Positions 44,177 through 53,199 of a stretch of DNA of 64,000 nt are shown piece by piece. The stretch covers positions 124,001 to 188,000 of the forward strand of contig NZ_JANRMI010000005.1 in the NCBI RefSeq assembly GCF_029531655.1. Direction: 5' to 3'. Origin of the DNA: Bdellovibrio svalbardensis. Lineage in GTDB: Bacteria > Bdellovibrionota > Bdellovibrionia > Bdellovibrionales > Bdellovibrionaceae. The notes beneath the pieces were generated by a model that worked only from the letters and a program-made list of their open reading frames with translations, made no database searches and was not told where the DNA came from. The first letter of the stretch is position 1. The number at the start of each line of letters is the position of its first letter. Both the position numbers and the translations under genes were made by a program.

Positions 44177-44228
44177 AGCTGAAGAAGCAATGCGACACCG
44201 GCGGTGGTGTTGCGTTGCTTCTTCAGTT
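44177..44228. ncRNA. Long 21-23 bp hairpin, possible processed or regulatory RNA
   Basis: The arms at 44179-44199 and 44206-44226 pair over 21 bp, with two G-U wobbles and no bulge (CTGAAGAAGCAA pairs with TTGCTTCTTCAG), plus a 6-nt loop. Two more weak pairs extend it. No T run follows, so it is not a standard terminator. It could be the 3' end structure of the 42994 mRNA or a small RNA. No promoter is evident. Confidence 0.45.
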
Positions 44229-44313
44229 CTCAAAGAGTTCGCCAATCTGTGACCGAAAAAACCTCACGAGAGTAATGACTTCTACTATCCAAAAAATGAA
44301 ACTCCCATTGAAA

Positions 44314-44351
44314 GATAAAAAAAAGGCTCAATGAATTTCGCTGAGCTTTCA
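44314..44351 (-). terminator. Terminator of the pho operon
   Basis: On the minus strand AAAGCTCA and TGAGCCTTT pair (one bulge) around a 12-nt loop and are followed by a T run. It lies 54 bp after phoR. Confidence 0.7.
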
Positions 44352-44404
44352 CTCAAAAATTCACTAAGCCCTATTCCATCCAATTTCCAGTCTCAAATTT
44401 CCAA

Positions 44405-45835
44405 CTATCTAATCGGGAATGTGCAGATAAATTCGCTGCCTTGGCCTTCAATGCTTTTTACTGTGACACTGCCGCCATGGCTTTGCATGATGTGCTTAAC
44501 GATGGCTAAGCCCAGACCGGTGCCTCCGCTGTCGCGGGTGCGGCCTTTGTCGATTCTATAGAATCGTTCAAAAAGACGGTCCAAATGTTCGGCTGGAATG
44601 CCTTGGCCGTCGTCGATCACTCTTAAGAGAATATTGTTTTTTGGATCTTTTTCCCAGCGGATTTGGACGGTCTTTCCGTTCGGGATGTATTTGACTGCGT
44701 TGGAGACCAAATTTCTTAGAACTTGTTCAACTTTTCTGGCGTCGGCAGTAAATGGCGGCACTTCGCCAATCACGCGGATCGCAATATTTTTTTCTGCGGC
44801 AAGAACTGCCAGCTCAGCCACGACATGCTCGGAAATTTGCAGTGGATTGATCTGCTCCAACTTCAGCTCGGAGTTCGTGGACTCCATCGTGCTGATGCTC
44901 AACAAATCATTTACAAGATCCATCAGACGATCAATGTTTCTTGAAACGATATCCAGAAATTTTCCAGCTTGTTGGATTTGCCCGGTCTTCACGTCCTCAA
45001 TGAGAGTATCGACATAACCTTTGATGGAGGTCAAAGGTGTACGCAATTCATGAGAGGCGTTGCCGACGAAATCGATGCGGATTTGCTCAGCCTTTTTCAT
45101 CTCCGTGATGTCATGGAAAATACCGACGACCCCGTAAATGACCTTGGTTTTTTCATTGCGGATCGGATTCACTGAAACGGCGAAGTAACGAGGTTGATTA
45201 TCCAACAAGGTTGACAATTTCACGGTGAAGCGATGACCTTTGCCTTCACGGATGGTTTTTTCAAAACCTTCGATCACATCGGGATCACGGATCGCGTCTT
45301 TTAAACGCAAATGTTCTTGTTTCAACTGCAAGCCAGTCAGAAATTGTGCTGCGAACTGGGAATTCGAATACAGAATCTTTTCATCAAGGCTGACACTGAC
45401 CAGCCCCTCGGCGACGGCACTCATGAAAGCTTGTGACTCTTCTTGAGCTTGCAGGAACTGCGCCTTACGTCGTTTCATCTTTTTATGAATCTTATTAAGG
45501 GCAACTTCCAGCTCTACAATGTCGTCGGCTTCATCGTCTAACAGGTCATCATCCTGCAGATCAAACAGCTCACCATAGGCGCGCTTATTGGAAATGCGCA
45601 AAGTTTTTAAAATCACTTTATGAATAGGCCGTGCAAAGCGGTAAGCCGTAAAAACTGAAACAAAAATGCTAATAACGAAGAAATTCAAAAGAGCTTCGTT
45701 GTAAACGAAGGCTCTGACTTGATAGCGCAGATCAATAATTGAGATGATCGCCAGGTGAACTAAATTAAAAGCTACAACCTGAGTGACAAAGAATTTCCAA
45801 TATAAACGCCAAGGGAATCTAACAAATCGACTCAT
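44405..45835 (-). CDS. phoR: Sensor histidine kinase, PhoR-like
   Basis: The 476-residue inner-membrane kinase has two N-terminal membrane helices (about 14-32 and 44-63), a HAMP-like region (to about 115), a PAS domain (about 145-255), the H-box GNASHELRTPLTSIKGY (near 260), N-box NLVSNAVKYIPNG, DDGQGIP and GTGLGLAIVKH. The short or missing periplasmic loop matches PhoR, which senses phosphate supply through PhoU and the Pst system rather than a periplasmic ligand. Its start overlaps the phoB stop by 4 bp. Confidence 0.9.
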   Translation of the reverse strand: MSRFVRFPWRLYWKFFVTQVVAFNLVHLAIISIIDLRYQVRAFVYNEALLNFFVISIFVSVFTAYRFARPIHKVILKTLRISNKRAYGELFDLQDDDLLDDEADDIVELEVALNKIHKKMKRRKAQFLQAQEESQAFMSAVAEGLVSVSLDEKILYSNSQFAAQFLTGLQLKQEHLRLKDAIRDPDVIEGFEKTIREGKGHRFTVKLSTLLDNQPRYFAVSVNPIRNEKTKVIYGVVGIFHDITEMKKAEQIRIDFVGNASHELRTPLTSIKGYVDTLIEDVKTGQIQQAGKFLDIVSRNIDRLMDLVNDLLSISTMESTNSELKLEQINPLQISEHVVAELAVLAAEKNIAIRVIGEVPPFTADARKVEQVLRNLVSNAVKYIPNGKTVQIRWEKDPKNNILLRVIDDGQGIPAEHLDRLFERFYRIDKGRTRDSGGTGLGLAIVKHIMQSHGGSVTVKSIEGQGSEFICTFPIR

Positions 45836-46536
45836 ACAGAGTCCATCTTAACCCTATAACCCACCCCGCGGATAGTCTCAATACGGTCACCCCACTCGCC
45901 TAACTTCTTGCGTAATCCGAAAACATGGGTGTCGATGGTGCGGCCAACAACATTAATGCCCTCGCCTTGAATATTCTCAATCAATTGCTCACGAGTCAGA
46001 ACAACACCGAGATTTTGCACCAATGCGCCCAGCAATTTAAATTCAGAAGGAGTCAGGTGAAGAGCTTCATTATTATAAGAAATATCGTAAGACTTAAAGT
46101 TCACGCGCAATCCTGCCACCAAAACTTCATCATCCGGCTTGCCGGCCGTCGCGAGACCGACTTCGGCTCTGCGAACCAAAGCCTTCACTCGGGCGATAAA
46201 GACTGCGGGATTAAAGGGCTTCGAAAGAAAATCATCAGCGCCTTTTTCCAGCCCCATAACAATGTCCTGAGGTTCGGTTTTTGCTGTGACCATCAGAACC
46301 GGGGATTTTCGATTTATAGCTTTGATTTTTTCGACGATATCAACGCCGCTTAAACCTGGGAGCATCCAATCAAGGACGAACAATTGGAAATTGTTCTTAG
46401 CCATTTCGTTCAGCGCTTCTTCAGCGGAAGTACATTCTGTGACTCGAAACCCTTGTCGCAACAAATGCAGAGCCATTAACTCACGAATCTCTTGTTCGTC
46501 TTCCACCACTAACACATGAACTGACTGGTCAGCCAA
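45832..46536 (-). CDS. phoB: Response regulator, PhoB-like (OmpR family)
   Basis: The receiver domain (about 6-120) has the acidic pair VVEDEQE, the phosphorylated Asp in FVLDWMLPG and Lys in FLSKPFNP. The C-terminal winged helix (about 140-234) shows LTPSEFKLLGALVQN, TREQLIENIQGEG, RTIDTHVFGLRKKLG and IRGVGYRV. It activates phosphate-starvation genes in the family. The TTG at 46536 is preferred because GGGGG lies 5 bp upstream and it only slightly overlaps phoU. A TTG at 46575 would add 13 residues and overlap phoU by 47 bp. Confidence 0.9.
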   Translation of the reverse strand: MADQSVHVLVVEDEQEIRELMALHLLRQGFRVTECTSAEEALNEMAKNNFQLFVLDWMLPGLSGVDIVEKIKAINRKSPVLMVTAKTEPQDIVMGLEKGADDFLSKPFNPAVFIARVKALVRRAEVGLATAGKPDDEVLVAGLRVNFKSYDISYNNEALHLTPSEFKLLGALVQNLGVVLTREQLIENIQGEGINVVGRTIDTHVFGLRKKLGEWGDRIETIRGVGYRVKMDSV

Positions 46537-47194
46537 ATTTACCCCCGTGACGAACGTCTTTGCCGGTATAGGCAAAGATCACATCTTCCGCAATATTCGT
46601 AGCGTGATCACCAAGACGTTCTAAATTTCTAGCAATTAAAATCAAATCAAGAGCTGCTTCAACGTCATCTGAATGAATCTTCATATGAGCGGTCGCATCT
46701 TTAAAAACTTTGCTTTTCAAAGCATCGATTTCGTCATCCATTAACAGGATTTGTTTTGCCTCATCAACATCACCGCGAACGAAGCAGTCCAAAGAACCCT
46801 TGACCATACGACCGGCAATCTCTGACATCTTCTGAATGTCACTCAATTGCGCTTGGATCGGCTTGCGCCCCAGATAGTCTTTACCAGAGTAAGAAATATT
46901 CACGGTCTGATCGCCCATACGCTCAAGATCGTTATTGATCTTAATCACTGACAAGATCAAACGAAGATCTTTTGCCACCGGGCCTTGTTTTGCCAAGATG
47001 TTCATGCACACGTTGTCCACGCGAATGTGGTCTTCATTAATACGCTTTTCAATAGCATGAACTTCATCAAACATCGCGAGATCTTTTGTCAAAAGAGCCG
47101 TTGTCACCTGGGACAAGGATTTTTCGACGTGACCACCCATAAGCAGAATCATCTTCTTTAGATCTTCAAGTTGAGTGTCGATGGCACGTTCCAT
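46529..47194 (-). CDS. phoU: Phosphate signalling protein PhoU
   Basis: The 221-residue cytoplasmic protein of two three-helix bundles has the family repeats: LMGGHVEKSLSQV, ERINEDHIRVDNVCMNIL, RLILSVIKINNDLERMGDQ and, in the second half, LILIARNLERLGDHATNIAEDV, here cut to RNLERLGDHATNIAED. PhoU restrains PhoR when phosphate is plentiful. It leads phoU-phoB-phoR, and there is a candidate Pho box 75 bp upstream. The pst genes that usually accompany it are not in the window. Confidence 0.95.
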   Translation of the reverse strand: MERAIDTQLEDLKKMILLMGGHVEKSLSQVTTALLTKDLAMFDEVHAIEKRINEDHIRVDNVCMNILAKQGPVAKDLRLILSVIKINNDLERMGDQTVNISYSGKDYLGRKPIQAQLSDIQKMSEIAGRMVKGSLDCFVRGDVDEAKQILLMDDEIDALKSKVFKDATAHMKIHSDDVEAALDLILIARNLERLGDHATNIAEDVIFAYTGKDVRHGGKFG

Positions 47195-47268
47195 CTGGAT
47201 CCCCCGTATTTTTCATTTATATGTTTTATTAGCTAAAGACACCGCTTAACACGGTATCTCTTTGTCAT

Positions 47269-47286
47269 TCTAACAGAATCTTAACA
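47269..47286 (-). promoter_or_regulatory. Candidate Pho box upstream of phoU
   Basis: On the minus strand TGTTAAG-ATTC-TGTTAGA forms two 7-bp direct repeats with a 4-bp gap, the 7-4-7 build of PhoB sites. A third TGTTAAG lies at 47245-47251. The site is 75-92 bp upstream of the phoU start and just after the barrel gene stop. The bases differ from the enteric CTGTCAT consensus, so binding is not certain. Confidence 0.55.
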
Positions 47287-47288
47287 TT

Positions 47289-48359
47289 TTAGAACAAAAC
47301 CTGAGCCGCAATTTCAATTTTAGAGTTGTCGCGGATGCCTTTTCCATAGTTTTCGCCGTACTTCGTATAGTCGGCAGCAAAAGCGGCCTTCACATCCGAA
47401 GTCACTTGATAGGCCAAAGAGGTCAGCCAAGTATTCAGCTCCTTCCCACTAGCGCCCACAACTGCGTTCAAATAGTCCCAACGAAGCATGACTTCCGCCT
47501 TCGGCCCTGTACTCACGATGCCAAAAAGACTGCCGCCCTGCCCATGCACCGCTTGCCCCGTCAAACTGGTCACGTCCACACCTTCTGCCATTTTTAAGTT
47601 TGTAATGGCATCTGCTGGGTCATGGGTGTCGAGAAATTCCAAGCCCACTCGCCAATGGTCATCTTCAGTTTTAAAAAGAGCCGAAGCTTGAATACGCTCC
47701 CGTAAATTCACCGAAGCATCGTACTTGTCATAGGTGCCACGAGAATAGTTCGCTGTGAAGGTCCAGGGATTCCACTTGGTGAAACGCAAAAATAAAGCGG
47801 ATTCTTTGTGCGGCTGTGGTTCTGCTGTGTCACGACCTTGTCCATTGACGACCGAAAGAGCCCACTCCCCCATATCCACCGGCAACTCGGACATAAAAGA
47901 AACCCCCAGATCGGAATAATACAAATACTTCCACTTCTCTGTAATCACCCAGCCCGTGGGCCCCAGAAAACGATAGTCCCACTCCTGATATTGAGCCTCT
48001 TGCCAAGATGTGGGGATCAACCCCAGTCGAAGTCCATGCATCCCCTCAAAAATACTGACCAGATCTAAATAAGCTTCGCGCGTTTGCACAGTGAAGGGCT
48101 TGCTTTGATCATCTCTTTTTTCGGCGCCTTCAAAAGAGACAAAGAGCAAATTTCCTTCCTTCAAGGGAACATTAAAATCCAAAAGAAGAGATGGAATGCT
48201 AAAGACAGACTCCCCGCGATCAGCCGTTGGGAGACTATAAATGCTCGCGTTAAGGTCCGCTTCACCCGTGATCTCAATATCAGCCAGGGCAAAAGCCTGA
48301 GAGCACACAAAGAGTGTCGTTAAAGAGAGAAAAAAACCAGGCAAAAGCAACTTTTTCAT
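47289..48359 (-). CDS. Outer-membrane beta-barrel protein (porin-like)
   Basis: The 356-residue precursor has signal MKKLLLPGFFLSLTTLFVCSQAFA. The mature part has alternating strands and ends with Phe (IEIAAQVLF), the usual sign of an outer-membrane barrel. Features such as LADIEITGEADLNA and LRLGLIPTSWQEA recall OprO/P-like phosphate porins, and its place between phoU and ppx supports a phosphate or anion role. That is inference; no residues prove it. The ATG at 48359 is chosen by the signal peptide; the longer frame from 48416 would overlap ppx. Confidence 0.75.
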   Translation of the reverse strand: MKKLLLPGFFLSLTTLFVCSQAFALADIEITGEADLNASIYSLPTADRGESVFSIPSLLLDFNVPLKEGNLLFVSFEGAEKRDDQSKPFTVQTREAYLDLVSIFEGMHGLRLGLIPTSWQEAQYQEWDYRFLGPTGWVITEKWKYLYYSDLGVSFMSELPVDMGEWALSVVNGQGRDTAEPQPHKESALFLRFTKWNPWTFTANYSRGTYDKYDASVNLRERIQASALFKTEDDHWRVGLEFLDTHDPADAITNLKMAEGVDVTSLTGQAVHGQGGSLFGIVSTGPKAEVMLRWDYLNAVVGASGKELNTWLTSLAYQVTSDVKAAFAADYTKYGENYGKGIRDNSKIEIAAQVLF

Positions 48360-48409
48360 GTCACTGATGCTCTCACTTTTATATACTATTGCCAAAGGAG
48401 AACTATCAC

Positions 48410-49321
48410 GTGTCACGCCGAGTATCAGCTATCGACATTGGATCCAATGCCATCCGCATGATGGTCGCTGATCTTTCAGAGACAGCTCCTTTTCTGCATA
48501 TTGATAAGAAGTTTCGCGCCCCCGTTCGCTTAGGTCATGATGTGTTCACTTCGGGATCCATTGGCCACGATGTGATGGAAGTCGCCAAGGCCACCTTCCG
48601 CCGCTTTGCCGAGACCAATCAAAAAATGCAGGTGCAAAAGTGCCGTGCCGTTGCCACCAGTGCTTGCCGTGAGGCGAAGAATCGCCAAGATTTTGTCAAA
48701 GCGATCAAGGAAGTTTCAGGCATTGAAATTGAGATTATCGATGGCACTGAAGAAGGCCGTTTAATTCATCTTGCCGTTCGCAAAGAAGTGGATCTTGATG
48801 GCAAAAAGACGATGCTCATAGATATTGGTGGTGGCAGCGTTGAAGTGACTTTTTCTCAAGGGCCAAAAATGATCGCTACAAAGTCCTTTCCTATGGGGAC
48901 CGTGCGTGTTCTGGAAAATCTTGCGAAACGAAAAATGAACGAAAGCCATTTGAATATCATCATGGGCGAATTTCTGGCGGAACTGGGCGAGCATATTTAC
49001 CAGAACGTCGATCACGACCCGGTCGACTTCGCCATTGGCACCGGCGGTAATTTGGAATGCCTCGGGCAACTGAAGGTGCAACTTCTGAAGCGCACACCCA
49101 GCACATTCATAACTTTGGCAGAGCTGACTGAAATTATTGATCGTCTTCGCGCGCTTTCAATTCGTGATCGTATTGAAAAATTAGGCCTTCGCACCGACCG
49201 CGCCGACGTTATTGTCCCGGCCGCCGTCCTAGTACAAACCATCATGCGCCAGGCAGAAACCGAGAAAATCGTCATTCCTGCTGTAGGTCTTCGCGATGGC
49301 CTAATCTGGTCGATGTTTTAA
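48410..49321 (+). CDS. ppx: Exopolyphosphatase/pppGpp phosphatase, Ppx/GppA family
   Basis: The 303-residue cytoplasmic enzyme of the ASKHA fold shows SAIDIGSNAIRMMVAD (phosphate 1), VATSACREAKN, IDGTEEGRLI, LIDIGGGSVEVTF (phosphate 2) and FAIGTGGNLECLG. It has only the catalytic half; E. coli Ppx is about 510 residues with an added HD part. It releases phosphate from polyphosphate chains or from pppGpp. GTG at 48410 is the start because AAGGAG lies 9 bp before it. A TATACT at 48382-48387 could be its -10. Convergent with sixA after 2 bp. Confidence 0.92.
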   Translation: MSRRVSAIDIGSNAIRMMVADLSETAPFLHIDKKFRAPVRLGHDVFTSGSIGHDVMEVAKATFRRFAETNQKMQVQKCRAVATSACREAKNRQDFVKAIKEVSGIEIEIIDGTEEGRLIHLAVRKEVDLDGKKTMLIDIGGGSVEVTFSQGPKMIATKSFPMGTVRVLENLAKRKMNESHLNIIMGEFLAELGEHIYQNVDHDPVDFAIGTGGNLECLGQLKVQLLKRTPSTFITLAELTEIIDRLRALSIRDRIEKLGLRTDRADVIVPAAVLVQTIMRQAETEKIVIPAVGLRDGLIWSMF

Positions 49322-49323
49322 AT

Positions 49324-49830
49324 TTAGTCTGCTAAAAATTTTGGTGGAATTGAAAACAGCAATTGAGCGGTGCCGATCTCGGCCTGAGCAAACGATTCCA
49401 ACTCCAAAGCGATGATTCCGCCTTTTTTCAGATCAATGAAACTTTCAGGCTTGCCCGTCAAAAGATAGCTCGCAAAGGTGCTCAGATGGGGCTCATGCCC
49501 AACAATCGCAATTCGTTTGTAATTGCGTCCTTGTGTGCGCAACCATTTCAACAGGGCCTGCGGAGGACTTTGCGGCACCAACTCTGGCACCTCAATCACT
49601 TTGGTTTCAAAATAGATTTGTGACATGATCTCAGCCGTCTGGCGCGCTCTGGTAAAGGGACTCGTCACAATCACATCAAAGTTCTTCACATAGTCGCGAA
49701 GCTTCACAGCGACTTTCTGCATGCGCTTTCGCCCCTTCAAAGTTAAAGGACGAAGCTGGTCCTCTTGGCCCTTTTTGGCAAAGTCTTCGCGTTCTTCTGC
49801 GACAGCATGACGAATGATGATGAGTTCCAC
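49324..49830 (-). CDS. sixA: Phosphohistidine phosphatase SixA-like
   Basis: The 168-residue histidine-phosphatase protein has LIIIRHAVAEERED (RHG-type motif, His8), SPFTRARQTAEIM and VGHEPHLSTFAS (second His). SixA removes phosphate from His-phosphorylated proteins; in E. coli it acts on a nitrogen-PTS protein. Here it lies between ppx and ppk1, 28 bp after ppk1 on the same strand, so the two are likely co-transcribed. Location with ppk/ppx suggests a phosphate-metabolism role, but the partner is unknown. Confidence 0.9.
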   Translation of the reverse strand: MELIIIRHAVAEEREDFAKKGQEDQLRPLTLKGRKRMQKVAVKLRDYVKNFDVIVTSPFTRARQTAEIMSQIYFETKVIEVPELVPQSPPQALLKWLRTQGRNYKRIAIVGHEPHLSTFASYLLTGKPESFIDLKKGGIIALELESFAQAEIGTAQLLFSIPPKFLAD

Positions 49831-49858
49831 GGATCGTTTTTCCCCTGACTTTTGTTTT

Positions 49859-52027
49859 CTATTCCAAATGCGATTCAGAATCTTCGTTGACCGTCACGCG
49901 GCTTTTCGCCGACTGCATAAGTACCTGATGGATGCCGACATCATTCGAAGCTTTCTTCGTATAAGTCCCATCTGAATTCATCACCCAAGCCTGGCGTTGT
50001 TCTTTCATATAAAGCTGAATGATTTCCCAACATTTCTCTTTAAGTGAACGATCCAAAACCGGAACGATCGCCTCCACGCGCGCATGCAGATTTCGGTACA
50101 TCCAATCTGCAGAACCCAAGAAGAACTCCCCATCGACAGGATCTTGAGCACCATTGCGGAAATAGAAAATCCGCGAGTGCTCTAAGAAGCGGCCAATAAT
50201 GGATGTCACACGCAACTTCTCACTCAACCCAGGAACTCCTGGGCGAATGGCGCAGAAGCCTCTGACAATCATGTCAATCTCAGTTCCTTTTTGCGAGGCC
50301 GCATACAGGGCGACACCCAGGTCATTTTCTTCAAAGTTGTTAAACTTCGCAATAATGTGGGCAGGTCTTCCCGCCACCGCATGCTCGGCTTCCCGTTCAA
50401 TCATTGCCTTGAAACGGTTGAACATATTCACCGGCGCAATCAAAAGATGCTGATAGTTGTTCTTTAAAGAACGTCCCGTGAGATAATGGAAGAATTCGAC
50501 GATATCATTCGTGACCTCTTCCCGGGCTGTCAGGATTCCCAGGTCAGTATAGAATCTGGAAGTCGTGACATTATAATTTCCCGTTCCAATATGAGCATAA
50601 CAGCGCAAGCCATCTTGCTCCTGGCGAACCACTAACGACGTCTTAGCGTGAGTTTTCAAACCGACAACGCCATAAACAACGTGAACTCCGGCATTCTCAA
50701 GCTCTGTGGCCCAATAGATATTTCTTTCCTCGTCAAAGCGCGCCTTGAGTTCCACCAGGCACACGACTTGTTTGCCTTGTTCTGCGGCGCGAATCAACGA
50801 ACGAATGAAGGGGCTGTTGTCACCGGTACGATACAAAGTCATCTTGATCGCAAGTACCTTCGGGTCATCACTGGCAATACGAATGAATTTTTCGACAGAA
50901 GCCGAAAAGCTCTCAAAAGGATGATGCACAAGCTGATCGCCCATCTTCAAGGCGTTGAAAATACCAACGCCCTCCTCCATAAAGGCCGGAGTCACTACTG
51001 GCGTGTAAGGTTCAAACTTGAGCTTCGGAAGATTGATGTCTGAAATGACCGAAAGGTCAGCATAATCCAACTCCCCCGGAAGTTCATAGATATCGTCCTC
51101 GGTCAGTTCCAACTCTTCCATCAAAAACTTGAGCATCCATTGATCTGGCTTGGGCCCATGCTCAAGACGAACAACTTCCGCAAAACGACGTTGACGAAGT
51201 TCTTCTTCGATCGCTTCGAGTAAATCTTCCGCATCCTCTTGATCCTGATCCGAGTCGGCATTTCTGGTCAGACGGAAAACCATGGCTCCGACAACTTGCA
51301 TTTGCGGAAAAAGATCCGCCAAGTTCTCTTTGATAACTTCCTGCAAACTCACGAAGCGGAAGGCCGCACCCTCCGGATCCGTACGAATCCACTGGGGAAG
51401 AACTTTCGGCACTTTGATGCGCGCAAAAAGTTTTTCATCGCTGTTTGGGTAAGTTAGGGTCACCCCTAAAGAAACTGACAAGTTCGAGATAAATGGAAAT
51501 GGATGCCCAGGATCCACTGACAACGGAGTCAGAACCGGAAAGACATTCTTGTTGTAGTATTTTTTAACATGTTCTTTTTCTTTTTCAGACAAATCTTTCC
51601 AGGAAAGAAGGAAGATACTTTCTTTCTCCAAAGCGGGCTTCAATGTTTTATTAAAGCAGTTAGCTTGATCCAAGAGCATGGGAATGACGGACTGACGAAC
51701 CTCTTGCAGCTGCATCAGAGGTGTTTTGCCATCAGCAGACTTCGGTGAAATTCCATAAGCAACGTGACGTTTGAGGCCACCCACGCGCTTCATGAAAAAT
51801 TCATCCAAGTTAGATCCTGAAATACTTAAGAACTTTAAACGTTCAAGCAAAGGATTGCGCGCATCCTCAGCTTCCGCCAAGACACGACGATTGAAGTTAA
51901 GCCATCCCGTTTCACGACTGGTGAAAAGACTTTCAGATGACAGAGGGTGTTCCACTATCTTGGGCTTGCGATTTGTTTTCTTTTTTGACGTTCTTTTCGG
52001 CCCAGTGGGCGCCTTCGGTGTGACCAA
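49859..52027 (-). CDS. ppk1: Polyphosphate kinase 1
   Basis: Makes polyphosphate from ATP; the protein has about 722 residues. The N-terminal domain shows ETGWLNFNRRVLAEAED and SGSNLDEFFMKRVG. The catalytic core shows KMTLYRTGDNSPFI, VELKARFDEE, GLKTHAKTSLV (phospho-His) and CYAHIGTGNYN (second site). The Lys/Arg-rich first 30 residues are extra. TTG at 52027 has AGGAGG just before it; a GTG at 52048 would add 7 residues. SixA follows on the same strand and Ppx lies beyond, so synthesis and breakdown of polyphosphate are encoded together. Confidence 0.95.
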   Translation of the reverse strand: MVTPKAPTGPKRTSKKKTNRKPKIVEHPLSSESLFTSRETGWLNFNRRVLAEAEDARNPLLERLKFLSISGSNLDEFFMKRVGGLKRHVAYGISPKSADGKTPLMQLQEVRQSVIPMLLDQANCFNKTLKPALEKESIFLLSWKDLSEKEKEHVKKYYNKNVFPVLTPLSVDPGHPFPFISNLSVSLGVTLTYPNSDEKLFARIKVPKVLPQWIRTDPEGAAFRFVSLQEVIKENLADLFPQMQVVGAMVFRLTRNADSDQDQEDAEDLLEAIEEELRQRRFAEVVRLEHGPKPDQWMLKFLMEELELTEDDIYELPGELDYADLSVISDINLPKLKFEPYTPVVTPAFMEEGVGIFNALKMGDQLVHHPFESFSASVEKFIRIASDDPKVLAIKMTLYRTGDNSPFIRSLIRAAEQGKQVVCLVELKARFDEERNIYWATELENAGVHVVYGVVGLKTHAKTSLVVRQEQDGLRCYAHIGTGNYNVTTSRFYTDLGILTAREEVTNDIVEFFHYLTGRSLKNNYQHLLIAPVNMFNRFKAMIEREAEHAVAGRPAHIIAKFNNFEENDLGVALYAASQKGTEIDMIVRGFCAIRPGVPGLSEKLRVTSIIGRFLEHSRIFYFRNGAQDPVDGEFFLGSADWMYRNLHARVEAIVPVLDRSLKEKCWEIIQLYMKEQRQAWVMNSDGTYTKKASNDVGIHQVLMQSAKSRVTVNEDSESHLE

Positions 52028-52104
52028 GAATCCTCCTTGACTCCTCACCTCTCTATTTCACAATAGAGGTACTTTTTTAGCAATGTCCTTCTGGAAACAA
52101 TGAT

Positions 52105-53091
52105 ATGCAAAATACCCCGAAAGAATGGAATCGCATTGATAGGATCAAATCTCTCGTCCAGCGTCATAATCCGCAGACGGTGGTTCCTTTGGGAGACGAT
52201 GCCTTTGTGTTCAAAAACTTTCCAGGACTCTCTGTTATCGCTCAAGATATGATGGTCGAAGATGTGCACTTTTCGCTCTCATATACGACTGCGGCAGATC
52301 TTGGACACAAAATTCTGGCGGTGAACTTAAGCGACCTTGCCGCGATGGGAGCGACTGCCCATTTCGGGATGGTTTCCTTAGCACTGCCCAAAGAGCTCAA
52401 GTCGTCGTCCAAAAACAACGATGGAACGTTAACAGAAACATGGCTTGACGAATTCTACCTAGCCATGACAGCACTGGCCGACAAGTTCTCTGTGGAAATT
52501 GTCGGTGGCGATCTTTGTGGGTCTCCGAAAAGTGTTGTGGTCGATCTCAGTGCCTATGGTTCTTGCGAAAAGCCCCTCACTCGGGCTGGCGCAAAATCAG
52601 GCGATCTTTTACTCTCGAGTGGTCCATTGGGACTTTCCCACACCGGGCTGTTGGCTTTGCAAAAAAATATGTCTGAATTGTTTCCAGAAAGTGTTCTTAG
52701 GCACAAGCGACCGATGCCACGACTTGATTTAGTCGAGCATCTCCAGCTTCATGCTGATAAAGTCCATGCTCTGATGGATTGCAGCGATGGTTTGATCAAT
52801 GACACTTTGATTCTCACTCGCGGAGAACTTGGATTTAATGTTTTTGGCGATCGCCTGCCAATCCATGCGGAAACTGTAGAAATGGCTACTTCCCTTAATC
52901 AAAGCCCCCTCGAATTGGCTTTGTGGGGCGGCGAAGATTATCAGCTCCTGATGGCCATTGCACCTGAAGATCTTCCCTCATTCCCCGGCTGGCATGTCGT
53001 TGGTCAGTTCACCGACAGCAAAGATTTCTATCTTCTTCAAGGTGACTTGAAAGCCAAAATCACCTCCTTCAAAGGATGGAGCCATTTCTAG
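52105..53091 (+). CDS. thiL: Thiamine-monophosphate kinase
   Basis: Phosphorylates thiamine phosphate to thiamine diphosphate. The 328-residue protein shows VVPLGDDAFVF, SVIAQDMMVEDVHFS, NLSDLAAMGATA, VGGDLCGS, DCSDGLINDT and WGGEDYQLL, the PurM-fold pattern of ThiL. No other thi genes or TPP riboswitch are visible around it. It is divergent from ppk1 and upstream of the cpaF-like gene. Confidence 0.92.
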   Translation: MQNTPKEWNRIDRIKSLVQRHNPQTVVPLGDDAFVFKNFPGLSVIAQDMMVEDVHFSLSYTTAADLGHKILAVNLSDLAAMGATAHFGMVSLALPKELKSSSKNNDGTLTETWLDEFYLAMTALADKFSVEIVGGDLCGSPKSVVVDLSAYGSCEKPLTRAGAKSGDLLLSSGPLGLSHTGLLALQKNMSELFPESVLRHKRPMPRLDLVEHLQLHADKVHALMDCSDGLINDTLILTRGELGFNVFGDRLPIHAETVEMATSLNQSPLELALWGGEDYQLLMAIAPEDLPSFPGWHVVGQFTDSKDFYLLQGDLKAKITSFKGWSHF

Positions 53092-53129
53092 CACTAACCT
53101 TAGTCCAGTTCATCTGACACTCTGAGCCT

Positions 53130-53148
53130 CAAAAAGGCACGACGTATC
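53130..53148. repeat. Diverged copy of the 19-bp repeat
   Basis: CAAAAAGGCACGACGTATC differs from the copy at 762-780 in three positions and no longer forms a full stem. It lies between thiL and cpaF. Confidence 0.4.
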
Positions 53149-53199
53149 TGGCATGTTTTTTTGTCAAGTTAGGGGTGTTTTACTCCGATACTTAAGACT

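Larger units (their letters stand above)
44023..44404. other. Intergenic stretch with long hairpin and terminator
   Basis: These 382 bases hold no convincing gene. They contain the long hairpin at 44177-44228 and the terminator of the pho operon at 44314-44351. The rest shows no structure I can support. Confidence 0.6.
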
